From positions 11,963,501 to 12,027,500 of the forward strand of contig NC_092671.1 of NCBI RefSeq assembly GCF_964355755.1: a stretch of 64,000 nt of DNA. The letters are read 5' to 3'. This DNA is from Antedon mediterranea. Lineage: Eukaryota > Echinodermata > Crinoidea > Comatulida > Antedonidae. Shown here piece by piece: positions 1-12,500 of the stretch (position 1 is the first letter of the stretch; the number at the start of each line of letters is the position of its first letter). The translations under genes and the position numbers were made by a program. The notes below the pieces were generated by a model. The model saw nothing but the letters and a program-made list of their open reading frames with translations. It ran no database searches and was not told the origin of the DNA.

Positions 1-2665
1 ATTTAATGCGTGCCGAAGGTGAAAAATCAGTTGGCAACTCATGATTTCACTTATTAAACAAATTGATTATAAATATGTTCTCTTTTCAATATAGGCCTAT
101 AGATTTATAGTAGAAATTAGTAGGCCTATATACAGTATATCGGGACAATGTCTTGGTTTATCAAAATATCGGGACCCGCTTATCGGGAGAATTGAGGTCT
201 GCGCAATTCACCAAACTTGCAGACTGAGAACTAGAAGATATTCTCCTTAATTTCAGAATCTATGAAAGAGAGGATATTGTTTATTGATAGCGATAAACAA
301 TTTTCAAAACTAGTAATCATATACCATATTTCAACGTAAAATAGGCTAGGCCTACAATATTGAAAAGTATCAAATCAAGTTTCATCGAATTCTTCTGACT
401 ATTTTATACGATTTCAACCGTATACGGATAAACGCCCCTGGACGTTTATTGTTCGGGAAGCATACATTTTTTGCGTGTTGCAATATGGTAACATATACAG
501 GTATAATCAAATAAATTCTCCTTTAATATGAAAAAATATAACACAACAATTAATATCAAGATAAAATAATACAGTATAACAAATATGCTTGATCAATTGT
601 ATCATGGGAACAATGTATTTTCTTTGCATGTTCTGTAATGCAATATTGTGTGTATGCATAATTATCATGTTTATTTGAGGAAAAAATAAAGGCCACAGGC
701 CGTACATTTTGTATTCCAAACGATGTTTTATTGTGGAGTTTACTCAAAGCGAGGCATTTATTCGAATAATTAAAATGTTTACAACTTATTTTTAGTTCAT
801 GGTTGAAAAAATGGTTATATCGATCCTAAACCTCAATTGAATATGTTCAAATGAGTTCATCAAACGCTTTTCCTTCAAAATTAGATGACGAATCTAGGAC
901 GACAAAAGTATGACAAATTACGATATTTACTGTTTAAATTTACCTTTATTTATCAAAAACATTAAAGAAAGTAGAAGTATTCCAAAAATAAATCAAGTTA
1001 CAGTAAACCTGGATATGCCTGCTAATAATAATAATAATTAATCAAAATTTGAATTAACTGTAAAACAATCATAACACCGCAAAGTATCGCTAAAATGACC
1101 ATATAGATAATTAAATGCATCATCAAAGACACACGTTAGTTTATTCATGACCAGGCAATAATTGCTGACACAAGTTTGTAAAAATTGTGAAATCACGTTT
1201 CACCAACGATATGTCGTTTAAACTATTTATTCTAGAACAGTTTGTTGAAATAATATAATTGGTTTGTTTTAATTGACTTTCAAACAAGCGCCTTCAAAGT
1301 CGAACGATACGTAAATGAAAACAACATACTGACTAAGGTAATATATACAAGACAGTTCTAAGAAATGATTACGGTAATATAGCCTATATATAATAAAAAA
1401 ATATATTACAGTAAAGAATTAGCATCTACAACCTATAGTAATTGATTCCTCCTCAAATGTTGTTAAAACCGCAGAGGTACATGTACATCTACAATAGTAT
1501 TACAATATATAATACCGGTACAGTACTAAAATTTATTTTTAAATTAAGTATAGTTCATTACTAAACTTAGATAATAGGCTTAAATAGTACAATAAATCAT
1601 ATTATATAACACCTATATAAATTCCTGTCATTTGATTGGACGAATGTGGATCACATGGCGTGCAATAGTACGCACTATTCAACGATCGTTAAATAGTACT
1701 TTTTGAAACATTTTTGTGTACGAAAAAAAAACGTCTAGATGTTATATAAAACAAATAATGAATGTTTTGTATTCGTGTAATGGTACAAATAATGGCACTT
1801 GGTGAATGATGAAAGGTTATATCAACTCGGCTTTGCCTCGTTGATATAACCTTTCATCATTCACCTCGTGCCATTATTTGTACCATTGCACTCATAAACA
1901 TTCATTATTTGTATAATATACAATTCAATGCTATAGTGAAATAATGGCACAGCAATGTTATTTAAAAACACCATTTTAAACTACTGTGTCGTTACAGTGA
2001 TATTGTTGTATAATAAACGTACTATACATGAAAATATACTGAAATATATATTAGTATCACACGAGTATAACATGGGTTCTTAAGCTCAAGGCATATAATA
2101 GAAAAATATTTGTATAAGTACATTTTGTAAAATAATCTCTTTAATACGATACAGAAAATGTGTTTTAAGCGTACATAGGGCCTACAGTCAATTCAAGAGG
2201 TAAAACAGTACAAACAGAAAATCCACTTACCCTAAACTGTAATATTATCACTAAAAGTCGAAATTACATTACCATTTTATCCACATTTTAAATTTAATTA
2301 AAAAATAGTTTGTACAAAATGTGCAGCACTATCGTAAAAGGTGATGGTCTTAAATGAGATACTATATTTGAGATGTAAACAACATCAACATGTTAACATG
2401 TAATTGAAATGGAGAATATTTACATTGGAATTGTCTTGAATGTTTTGTTCACAAGAGAAAAAGAAAAGTTAATAAATTCGGGTTGGATGTATTCTACAAA
2501 AGTTTTCTTCCATATTTACAATTCTTCCTATGTGACTGATGTGCATCAAACAAACCAGTAATTTAAATAAAACAGAAGATTTATGTATCAGATGAAGATA
2601 ATAGTCATAAATGTGGTTTTAAGCATTTTGGGTCTACACTGATAATAACACAAAAATATAACCAA
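1..2665. other. 3' flank of the ZO gene, no gene seen
   Basis: AT-rich sequence with no convincing exon. It may hold the distal 3' UTR on the minus strand. The only clear structure is the long foldback at 1742-1919. Short TAGGCCTA-like motifs and (AAT)n runs occur. Confidence 0.5.
1742..1919. repeat. Near-perfect foldback palindrome of about 178 bp
   Basis: The left arm (ACAAATAATGAATGTTT, then GGTACAAATAATGGCAC and GGTGAATGATGAAAGG) is mirrored almost base for base by the right arm, around a short loop CTCGGCTTTGCCTCG at about 1827-1841. Arms are about 80 bp with few mismatches. It is probably a miniature inverted-repeat or snap-back element. No target duplication is obvious. Confidence 0.85.
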
Positions 2666-2671
2666 TTTATT
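2666..2671 (-). terminator. Possible polyadenylation signal of the ZO gene
   Basis: AATAAA on the minus strand, about 100 nt after the stop codon. It is the first canonical hexamer I found downstream. The region is AT-rich, so chance matches are likely and longer 3' UTRs are possible. Confidence 0.3.
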
Positions 2672-2768
2672 TTAGTTTAGGCTATTGGATTCTTTTGGAT
2701 TTTAGCTGCTGCCTGGTGGCCAGCATAAATAATATGTGAACAATGTTTTAAAGACTTGTTTTAATTGT

Positions 2769-3579
2769 TCAGAAATGGTCCACCATCACAGAAACAGTTT
2801 TGGTACCAACAACCGTTTTCTGTGCTCTTTGCTCATCCTCATCAATCTTCAAGTTTTTCCATTTAGCTGGTTGACCTAAAAGAAAATGTAAATTGAATAA
2901 TCCATTTAAATGATGACGAGGCTGTCAGAATAGTAATACTATTGGTATTGGTGGATGTGTAAGAACTTAAGAAAAAGTCTGAATCTACCAAAGTTTGTTG
3001 AGATAATAAAAGTTCATACCTGCTGGAGTATCACTTGACTTTAGGTTAAATGACCAACCATCCGGTGTCATTGATGTCTGATGAGGTAATCTCAGTTCCA
3101 CTGGTACGTTAAACTTTAAGTTATGAGGTCCGCACATGACCAATGGACTCAACAGTGTTTCACCTGAATAAAATAAATGTAAAGGTAATATTTATGATTT
3201 AGACTGATATTGTCGATGTCCTTAGTCCATATATCAAAAACTAATATGGTAGTGATATGCCCAAATATGGTACTGATTGTGTCCATATTTTCAATAGTGT
3301 AGACAGAGCTTAACTCAATGGTAATAGAACCTACAAAAAATAGCTTAAGTACAGTAAAACAATCGCTCACCTTTATAGCTATCCAGTGGGGGTAGCATAC
3401 TCTGATCTCGGCAAACTTTAAAATAAATCTCCTGTTTTACACCATAAGGTAGAGCTCCTTCTGGAATCACAATACTAACACCGGTCTCTTCCGATGTCAA
3501 TGTACCTCCCCTGTGATCAAAAAATCCTCTAGCGGTAGCTAATACCGTCTGTCCATCCATCTGGTCTGCATGTGTGTCT
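2769..3579 (-). CDS. TJP1: ZO C-terminal ZU5 domain exons
   Basis: Three exons (3579-3371, 3163-3020, 2875-2769) encode the ZU5 domain to the stop codon. Diagnostic segments are [70 protein letters not shown] and PVELRLPH. The protein ends [12 protein letters not shown]5 with this DHF end is specific to ZO-1-type members and absent from ZO-2/ZO-3. The last exon inserts a charged stretch ([16 protein letters not shown]) before the final strand. In ZO-1 this domain binds the CDC42 effector MRCK-beta (established for vertebrates). Confidence 0.95.
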
Positions 3580-6500
3580 CTATACAATGAGGAAGATTCT
3601 TGGATTGGAATAAATTATACAGAAAGATATCTATGGTTTATGCAAGTCACTAAAATACTGCATTATTGTAGTTATCGCTAGGTTGGTGGTTAACTTTACT
3701 TGCCAACCAATCTCAGGATGTTTAGTTCAATTCTGGCTTTAAAAAGTATTGTAACTGCATTATTTTGGTTTTGATTCCACAGGTATCTTATATATACCTG
3801 TAATAACATTGTTTGCTGCAGTAAATTAGCTTCTTCGGCAGGGAAATTATCATTATCATCATTATCAATCTACCACTTATGCTTGGTTCCCAATAGGAAA
3901 AGACGTAACCAGTTTGACCAATGACAAGCGGTTGATTATTTGAACTACCTATTGTGTGTCATTTGTCAAATCACTTAAGTCCTTGCGCTGCATTCTAGTG
4001 GGAACCAAGCTTTAATGTTACACTGATACATTAATTCACAGATCTAGTGAATTATGTGGTCAACTAACCAGCAGTACTCTATTTAATCAAATTAACTTTA
4101 CACTTATGTTATATGTAGGAATGTTTTATATTGTATTATATGTAATTCATTATTTACACATGCAAAATTGTTATATTAATTAGGAAACATTAATTGTCTT
4201 AGTTTACCATCTTTACACACATAACAACCTTTTATACATTATAACAATTCATTTGAATGATTATAGAGTAAAATAAGGTTGTTCCAAGATTAATTAAACT
4301 AACATGAACAAATAAAGGTTTAAAAAAAATATTCCAAGGGAGATAAATAAATATGTAATGTATGAAATCAATTGAGTTACAAAATCTGAGGTAGGGTGGG
4401 GAATAGGAAAAGGAGACAGATATTGTGCAATAATATCAATTAAATAATATAAAAGAGTAAATTAAATGGGAAAGAAAAGATACTAAATAAAGTACAATAA
4501 AAACAATTTTATATGTAATAAAAAAAAACACACAGTAGTTTTTGTCTTTTACAATAAAATAAAATTTGAATGAATTTGCAATTATAAAGTAGGCTAGTAT
4601 TTGTACAAATCATGAGTTATTATTGCTGCTAATTTTCTCATCTTTACAAATTTACATTTCTAGACAAGACACATTTTACTTATTCTTACATAACAGCCCA
4701 AGCAAAGAACACAATAATTATACAATGCATACATTTTTTTAAAGTAGCGTTTATATTGTATCACTCACTGATGATTGTATAGTCTTTTTGAGCTACAAAC
4801 ATGGACAGGGCCATACGGTCTATATAATCAGTAGGGTGTAACAAACATCAATGTTTGTCACACTATACTGCTTGATGTATGAAGCAATATTGTATAATTG
4901 AAGAGATTCTAGTGTAAAGATAGACAATAGGCTGAACAATGTCATCTGGTTGATGATGTGACAAGAACAATAGCACTTCTTCTTTGGTAACCAACAAGCT
5001 TCTCAGGAAGTTGATTTTAAAAACATCCATTAATAAATAAGTTTATCTCTTTTACTTTTGGGTTTTCAAAAAGGAAATTTTATGTGAGAATAATGATAGT
5101 TTGTTAAAATGTATGTATGCAAACTCTGGAGAGGCAAAGAAAAAAAAGACAAGCCTCAAATTCTATTATAAATTTTATTGACAATTCCAAAAATCACAAC
5201 CCTTTTACTACTACATCTACTGTACAATCATTCATTTATGAAATTTGTACCCTACTTACAGTTTATAAATCAATAAGAATGCTTAATTTTTTCGTATTAC
5301 GCATCTAAATTTACGATTTCTTAATTAGTAAAACTGCGTATTTGTATACAAGATTAAAATCAATAATCAATAATAAAATCAAATCTTTACTATTCTCTCC
5401 AGAGTGTGCATTTTAGAAATATCATACCTATAAAAAGCATTCATTTGGAATGATATTTCTAATTGTAAATATGTAAAGTGTACTCAAAATGATAAATTGT
5501 CTTTTGCTTTTCATATTATGCCAATAGCTTTATGCACAGCGACTACAGATAACATTTATATTTAACATTAGTAGCAGAGATAGGCACAATTGTGAAAGAT
5601 GAAACATTACTTACGTGAAAAGCCTGATATGTAAGCAATATAGAAAGATAATAAGAGATAATAGTTTTGGTTGTCATTACGAAAAAACACAATGTTGTGT
5701 ATTTGAGTTTTCTATGCAGCATAATATAATTTGTATCAATTTTGGAAAGATAAGAGGCACACTTTACAACTACTGCACTGACTCGGGTATATCCCACAAT
5801 TAAAAATGAAATCAGTCAGTGGACTTTTAAAAGATGTAACAACAAATATGTCTACAATGCCAATGAAACATTTTGCATACAAAATGTGATAATCATGTAT
5901 TTCATGATGGATAGGATTATACCCAGAGTCAATACTAAATCTGAAGGGAAATAGAGAATAAGCTAATTCAATTTTTTTTTATCAAAATCACTTAATTATT
6001 GTTAATTACTAAGAAAATAATTAATATATACAATAGGTCTTTACTAATACATCATCTTAACATGAAGAAATATGTTGGTCTCCATGGTCTTAATAAACAA
6101 CAAAAACATTTACTTTATCATAATGCTTTAGTTTGTGTCAATTTGCTGAATGCTGAGATAATCAATATAAAAGTAATTAACTATTCCTATGCTTTTGCAA
6201 TAAAATTACTTCAAATCTGAACACTACAATGGAAAAATATCTATTTTTCAATTTCATCACATAATCAATTTCAAATGAGTAAAACAGTTTACCCATGCAT
6301 TTAATTTTCATCAAAAATATACATTACTCTAAGAAAAAATTCTGACTTTCATTTACCAGTTTTTTTTAAATATAAAATCACGTTATTTCATTTAGGAATT
6401 GGCACTTACTTACTTATTTCTTTTTTAATTTAAAGAATTTTTTCTCTACTGGTCAACTTAAAGCACCTAATCAAATACAAGAGGTCCGAGTTTTTTTATT

Positions 6501-9500
6501 GTTACTGTACAGTCACTCATTTTCAAAACATCCTAAATATCAACTCATAAATAAAACGGACTATACAGAAGAAAAAGTGTTATGTGTGCATATTTGATAT
6601 CGAATAAAAAAAGTGACTAATTTTGTGACTATAAATTTACTATGCGCCAAATATTACTTATATAATTAGGAACTTTGAAATATTTCCAAATAGAAAAATA
6701 TATTTATTAATAATATAGTAAAGTTAAGCTAGATAATCTCATTGTTATCAGTAAAAGAATATTTCATTAAAATAAGTTTAGTATATACACTAATTGTATC
6801 ATTTAATATGGTGAGGTCAGTGCAGAGAACAATTTTGTCAAATTTGATTGCTCTACAAATGGTAATCTTATGAATCCATGTCCACTAGGAGATAATGATA
6901 CTACTATATTATGGTGCATAGATAGTTTTATCATTAGAAAGTGCAGTGTAGAAAGAATATTCTATGATGCTCAAAAATGATTAACTGAATGAATATTGCT
7001 ATTCAACCAATGGAATCTATCACCAATGTCACATGATGATGATAATTATGAGAAACCACTTTGATGGAACTATTCACCAAATGAATGGATATGCGATATT
7101 ATTAACTGCATAATGTTTAGGACCAAATAAATATATGTGCTGTAAAAAGAATATAGCAAGGTATAGATTCATAGTTAAAAATATGAATGAAAAGAAAAAC
7201 AGAAATGGTGGAATAAAACTGGGATAAATTTAACAAAAATGGAAATGGGAACTAAAAAAAATGATAGGAATCCCACCCAAGATAAAAACATTACACACAC
7301 ACAAGGATAAAGCAGGGGAAATATGATGTGCCAATTACCCATTTTCAGCCTTATCCAAGTTGTCCTGGGAACCTTTTCCTTGAGGAGCTCTAGTTGTAAG
7401 AAGAAAGAGAATATATATTGAGTATTTATTGGTCATTTTGTTATACAATGACCATTATTAAATCAATCTATCATATACAGTGGAAAAGAAAAATATTACG
7501 CAGAGATTGAGGCATTATGTTTAAAACATAGTTAGGTAAGTTGTAAAATTGGTTAATAAAAGTAGAATATCAATTTCGATGGTCAATGAATTTGGTCAAT
7601 TTTTAAATATATCTAAGATACAATTTTTGTATGCTTTTAATACAAGACTATACAAAAATTGGTCCCTAAATAGAGGTTGCATGATGTAAAATTTCTACTG
7701 TATACCCATATATGGGCAATTGTGTTCATATAATGAGAATATAGATATTTAAAATGCTTAGAGAATAGAGAAAGTATTTTTTAATAGTAATACTATACTT
7801 TGCTTTGTAAGTACATTAGCAACATAGAAGGCAAAGAATCTTCCATTGTGTTATTATTATGTTTCACAACCAACCAACATTGTTTACAGCTTCAATACAG
7901 TTTAACCAAGAGGAAAATGAGAAATATTTACAAGTACTGTACCTGGTCAAATCATTTCCTAAATTAATATCATTTTTTTTTTCCTTAAAAATGTTACAGT
8001 CATTATTTCCAGTGTGTGTATATAGGTACAGGTAATAATTTTTAAAGTTAATATCAAGATGTTGTTAGTAGTAATATACATGTTGTTGTAAGTAATTTAA
8101 CATAAAATATAGAAAACGTTTAAAAATATTTAGTGAAAATGTTGTTTTGCAATTTCTTACTTTACAGATTTGAACGTATGTTCCGTTCTTAAGTCATTTG
8201 AGCGAGTACCCCATGCAGCCGGCGTGTACAAGCTACTCTTTAAATAACTGCTACCGGGAGACTGATCTCTTCCACGTGTTTGTTCACGGTACTCCTTGTA
8301 CGACTGTTTCTCGTAAGGTGCTTTTGTGTTCAAAACACGATTGAATCCTTCAAATCCTTCATTTTTAGGAGCACGGCCACGGTTAGACGAATCATGGCGA
8401 AATGGTCCTACAAGAAATAAACATTGTGATGTTATGATCATTTATTATGTTTATTATGTGTTTAAAACTTTTTAAATGTTAAACTTTCAATATCAAAGCC
8501 TAATTCAATCCTATAAATTAATTATGTTGAGTTCAATAAATTAATTTTCATGCAGCATTTGGTAAAAGGCAAAAACATATAAATAATTTTCAAATTCAAA
8601 TATCTAAATAATTTAATCATATGGTCAGTTTGAAAATAATAGTATAACAACTATTTTTCTAACATTTAAAAACAAATAATTTTTTACTTATTTAGCATTA
8701 ATAAATAAATTACAAAATTGAATTACTGCACATGCATTTTAGGAGTAAACAAAATATTGCAAACAAATTTTTAAATAAACACTACATAATTGGTAAACTG
8801 TTAACATAGTTTAAAAGCAAGAATGTAAAGATTAACAGCAAAGACAGAAAAAAAAAAAGTATTTCATGATTACTTACCATCTGTAGCAAAAAATAAAGAA
8901 ACCCACAAAATCAAATTAACAATTTTAAAAAGAAATTTCAGAACAGTGAAGTATTAAGGGGTATTGGAATGCTATAAACATCTTAGGCTAATAGTTCATG
9001 AATTCAACCCAAACAGCCAAAGAAAAAACATGAAAGCCTGTTCTGATGATATCTGACAATTTTGTAGGAAAATCTTTCCTAAATTTGTATACAATAAATT
9101 GGAATAAACAGGAAAAAATGGACTAACCTTCTTGAAGTCTATGATAAGAATTAATACGATGATCATTTTCCCGGTTGAATGTGATGCCAGGGTTCACCGG
9201 TTCCATTTTTGGGTCATAGTACGGACTTGCTGGGTCAGGTTTGCTGCTGCCATACTTGTTATTATTATCGCTGTTATACGATGAACCATTCACTCCATTG
9301 TATCTAGGTTCATCAGCATCAAATGTTGTCTCTGCTGGCGTTGCAGTCACATACGAATCAAGGTCTGTTTCTTTGGCAGGTTGCCAGTATGATGATCTTT
9401 CCTCGGTCGCATTTGTTGGTTGGATGTAGTCATCTTCAACACCAAAGGTTGTCTCCATGGCATGTTGGGGTTGACTGAAATTGGTGTGAACCGCTTGAGA

Positions 9501-12500
9501 TTTTGATGGGTGCACAACAGCCTCTACCTTGACCAACTCTGGCATATCTCTTGAATCATTAACCTTAGTTGGTCGTGGCTTTACCTCTGGCTTTGAGTAG
9601 TCCATTAAGGTACTGCTGGTGAACTGTGTTGGGTCATACCTTGGTTTTGGTGCAGGTTTTGGTGGAAGGCTGTAACTTGTGGTAACCGGTGATTCTACAG
9701 GAGGTTCAGGAAGGTCAACATTTACTTCAAAAGTTCTTGCATTTGATGACGGAGATGAGTATGACTGATGCATATAATTTTGTGTAATTGGTGAAGGCTC
9801 CATGATGACTGGTTCATCAAAGGATGGTGCTAACTTTGTCATTTTGATTTCTGCATCTTTTCGTCTTTCCTCCTGTTGTCTCTCAATTTCTCTGATGAGT
9901 TCTCTTTCCCGCTCTCGTTCTTTTTCCAACTGTTCACGTTTCTTTTTATTTTGAAGGTCTCTTTCTTGGCGTTCTCGCTCTCGACGTTCGATTTCCTCTC
10001 TCTCCCATCGCTCTTGTTCTTCCTCACGTTCTCTTTCTTCCCTGTCGCGTTCCTCTTTTCTCCTTCTGGATTCTGGTCGTCTTCTGTTTGGTGACGGTTT
10101 GTTTTGGGGTACATATCCTGTACTGCCATCACTCATATCACCACCATACTCTTCATCAGTGTCTGGATTATATGACTTGGGTTTTTTGGATCTTTGTTCT
10201 CTTGGAGAATGATAATCCTGAAAAAAAAATATTGTTGATATAGAAACAGTATGTTTAAACTCTCAATTTAAATGTTAATCGAGAAATATTGTTTATCTAA
10301 AATGAAATACCACTAACATCTGATTTATAATATGAGAAATTGATACCATGACATCTCACAAGATCTGAAAGACGGTGGAAATTAATGGATCAGAATTACT
10401 GTACATACACGGTAACTTACGTCTGTAAACGAGTTAGGCAGAGTGTAATCATTCGACGGTCTGTAACTGTCTCGTGCAAACTTGGGTGAGGGTTTTTCTG
10501 CCTCATAGTCAGAATCGACGTACGTTGACTCTGCCCCGCTAAATGCAGATTCAGCATCGCTCTCGTAATCACTGGGTAATGTGAGCTCTCCAACAACTGG
10601 TAGTTCTGGTTCTTGATCCTCTTTAGGCGTCTAAAAAAAAAACCAATATACAAAATTAATTTTTGCCCATTAACCATCATAAGTTTGTAAATTACAAACA
10701 GAATAAAGCATTCATTTAAAGTATGTACTTTAAATGTATGTATAAAATATTGATATTGATTTCTTTATTGCTTCTTTTTCAAAATATGCTACCTATAAAA
10801 ACATATTTTTGAATCGGTCATTATGATCATTATTAATAATGCCTTTTAATATTATATATAAAATATATATAAGAAATGTTTCAAAAATAAAATAATTACG
10901 GCATCAAAATATAAAGTAATAAATAAAATTGTACATACACTGACATCAGAAACCCAGATTGGTTTATTCTGTTCCTTCTGGATTGCATCCCGTGTAAGTG
11001 AAAACCATGGCACATCAGGACCAAGACGAACAGTTGCTAAAAGTTAAAACAAATTGGGTTTAGTACTGGACTTTAAGAATCCTCTATTTTAGCTAAGATT
11101 CTAAAGTAAAATTTACAGAACTTACCACTGAAAATATGCACAAACACCTTATTGAGGTTCTTCGCAGTTTGTGTCAATTTACGTGACCCACGGTTCTGTT
11201 CTGGTTCGAGATGTTTGCTACGTAACTGTTTGACTGTAGTGCGGTTATCAGGTCTTAGGAAAACTACAATCGGATAGAACTGGGCGAAATTGAGCCGTTC
11301 TACAGCATTTGGAGTGATGTCAAGAATACAGTGCTTGCCCTGGATAATGAAACCCAAAGTTATTAACATTTTTGATCAACATGTTCACTATATATCGGCT
11401 TTGGTAAAAGGCGGCAATCTTATAAAGTATTCTAAAATTCCCCACGTAACACCAACAGAACCCAGTGGACAATTTTCTCATTAACTAATTTCTTTCAATT
11501 ATTTTGAATTTGAACATATTGTTTACTATACTGTGGTAGTAACCTTTTGTAATGGCATTAATACTAAAACCACACACAGGTAGGCTTTAATTTAGATCAT
11601 CAACAATTACCTAAGAGAGTTCAATTGAGTTTAAGAAGGCAAGGATTAAACACACTATTGCCTGTGGCATACCTTGTATCATTATAAATCTTATTCATAG
11701 TAATTTGTGGCACTTGTGGTTTTTAATTCCTGTATACATTGTAGCTTACACTATTGTGAATTGTGGCCACTATTGTCAAGTTCCATTGTTTAACCAAAAA
11801 CAGTAGACCAAATTGATTGTATCTTATTTTAAAGATAAATAAACTACTTACCTTGCCCATAATTTCTCTGATAGCATGCACTTTAATAGTTCCCTGAGCT
11901 TCGCTTTCCTCTCCTTGATTATCTACAGAATATTTAAAAGAAATAATATAATTCATTTCTATACAATATACAAATTTGTATACACAACAAGGATTCTAAA
12001 ACATGCCAGTTTTAGAATCCTTTCTCTTGGGCCTATCATTATTTCACCAAATTTTAAAGCATAATAAAAATAATTCTGGTTAAAACTAATTTGCTAAAAT
12101 GGAAACCAAAATTTTTAAGCTAGTCTAGGTATATTTTCACTGTAAATGTAAAACGTTTTCCCTTTAAAGCATACAATAGCATTTGCAAACTATTGCACAC
12201 ATAACTTTCTGGGACACGCCCTGTAAATGCTTACAGTAAAAAACACACATTCCAGAAAATTCTCTATGAACACATAAAAGCACACATTACATAACAGGCT
12301 CTGTGAACACTCAATTATTTAACTATACCTTTTTGTATTTATCAGTGAAATCCCAACAATAACATCGCCTATTAATATTATGAATGTGATAAGCAAATAC
12401 TAAAGAAAAACATTCCCAAACACACTTAATGTAATAATCTGGTGGATAATGTAAAAAAATACTCAACATGATCATAAAAATAAACTAAAAATGAAATATG

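Noticed and set aside
9241-10094. Plus-strand ORFs and a second minus-strand frame over the large ZO exon
   Set aside because: Shadow frames of the E/R-rich coding repeat. The phase-consistent ZO frame explains the region.
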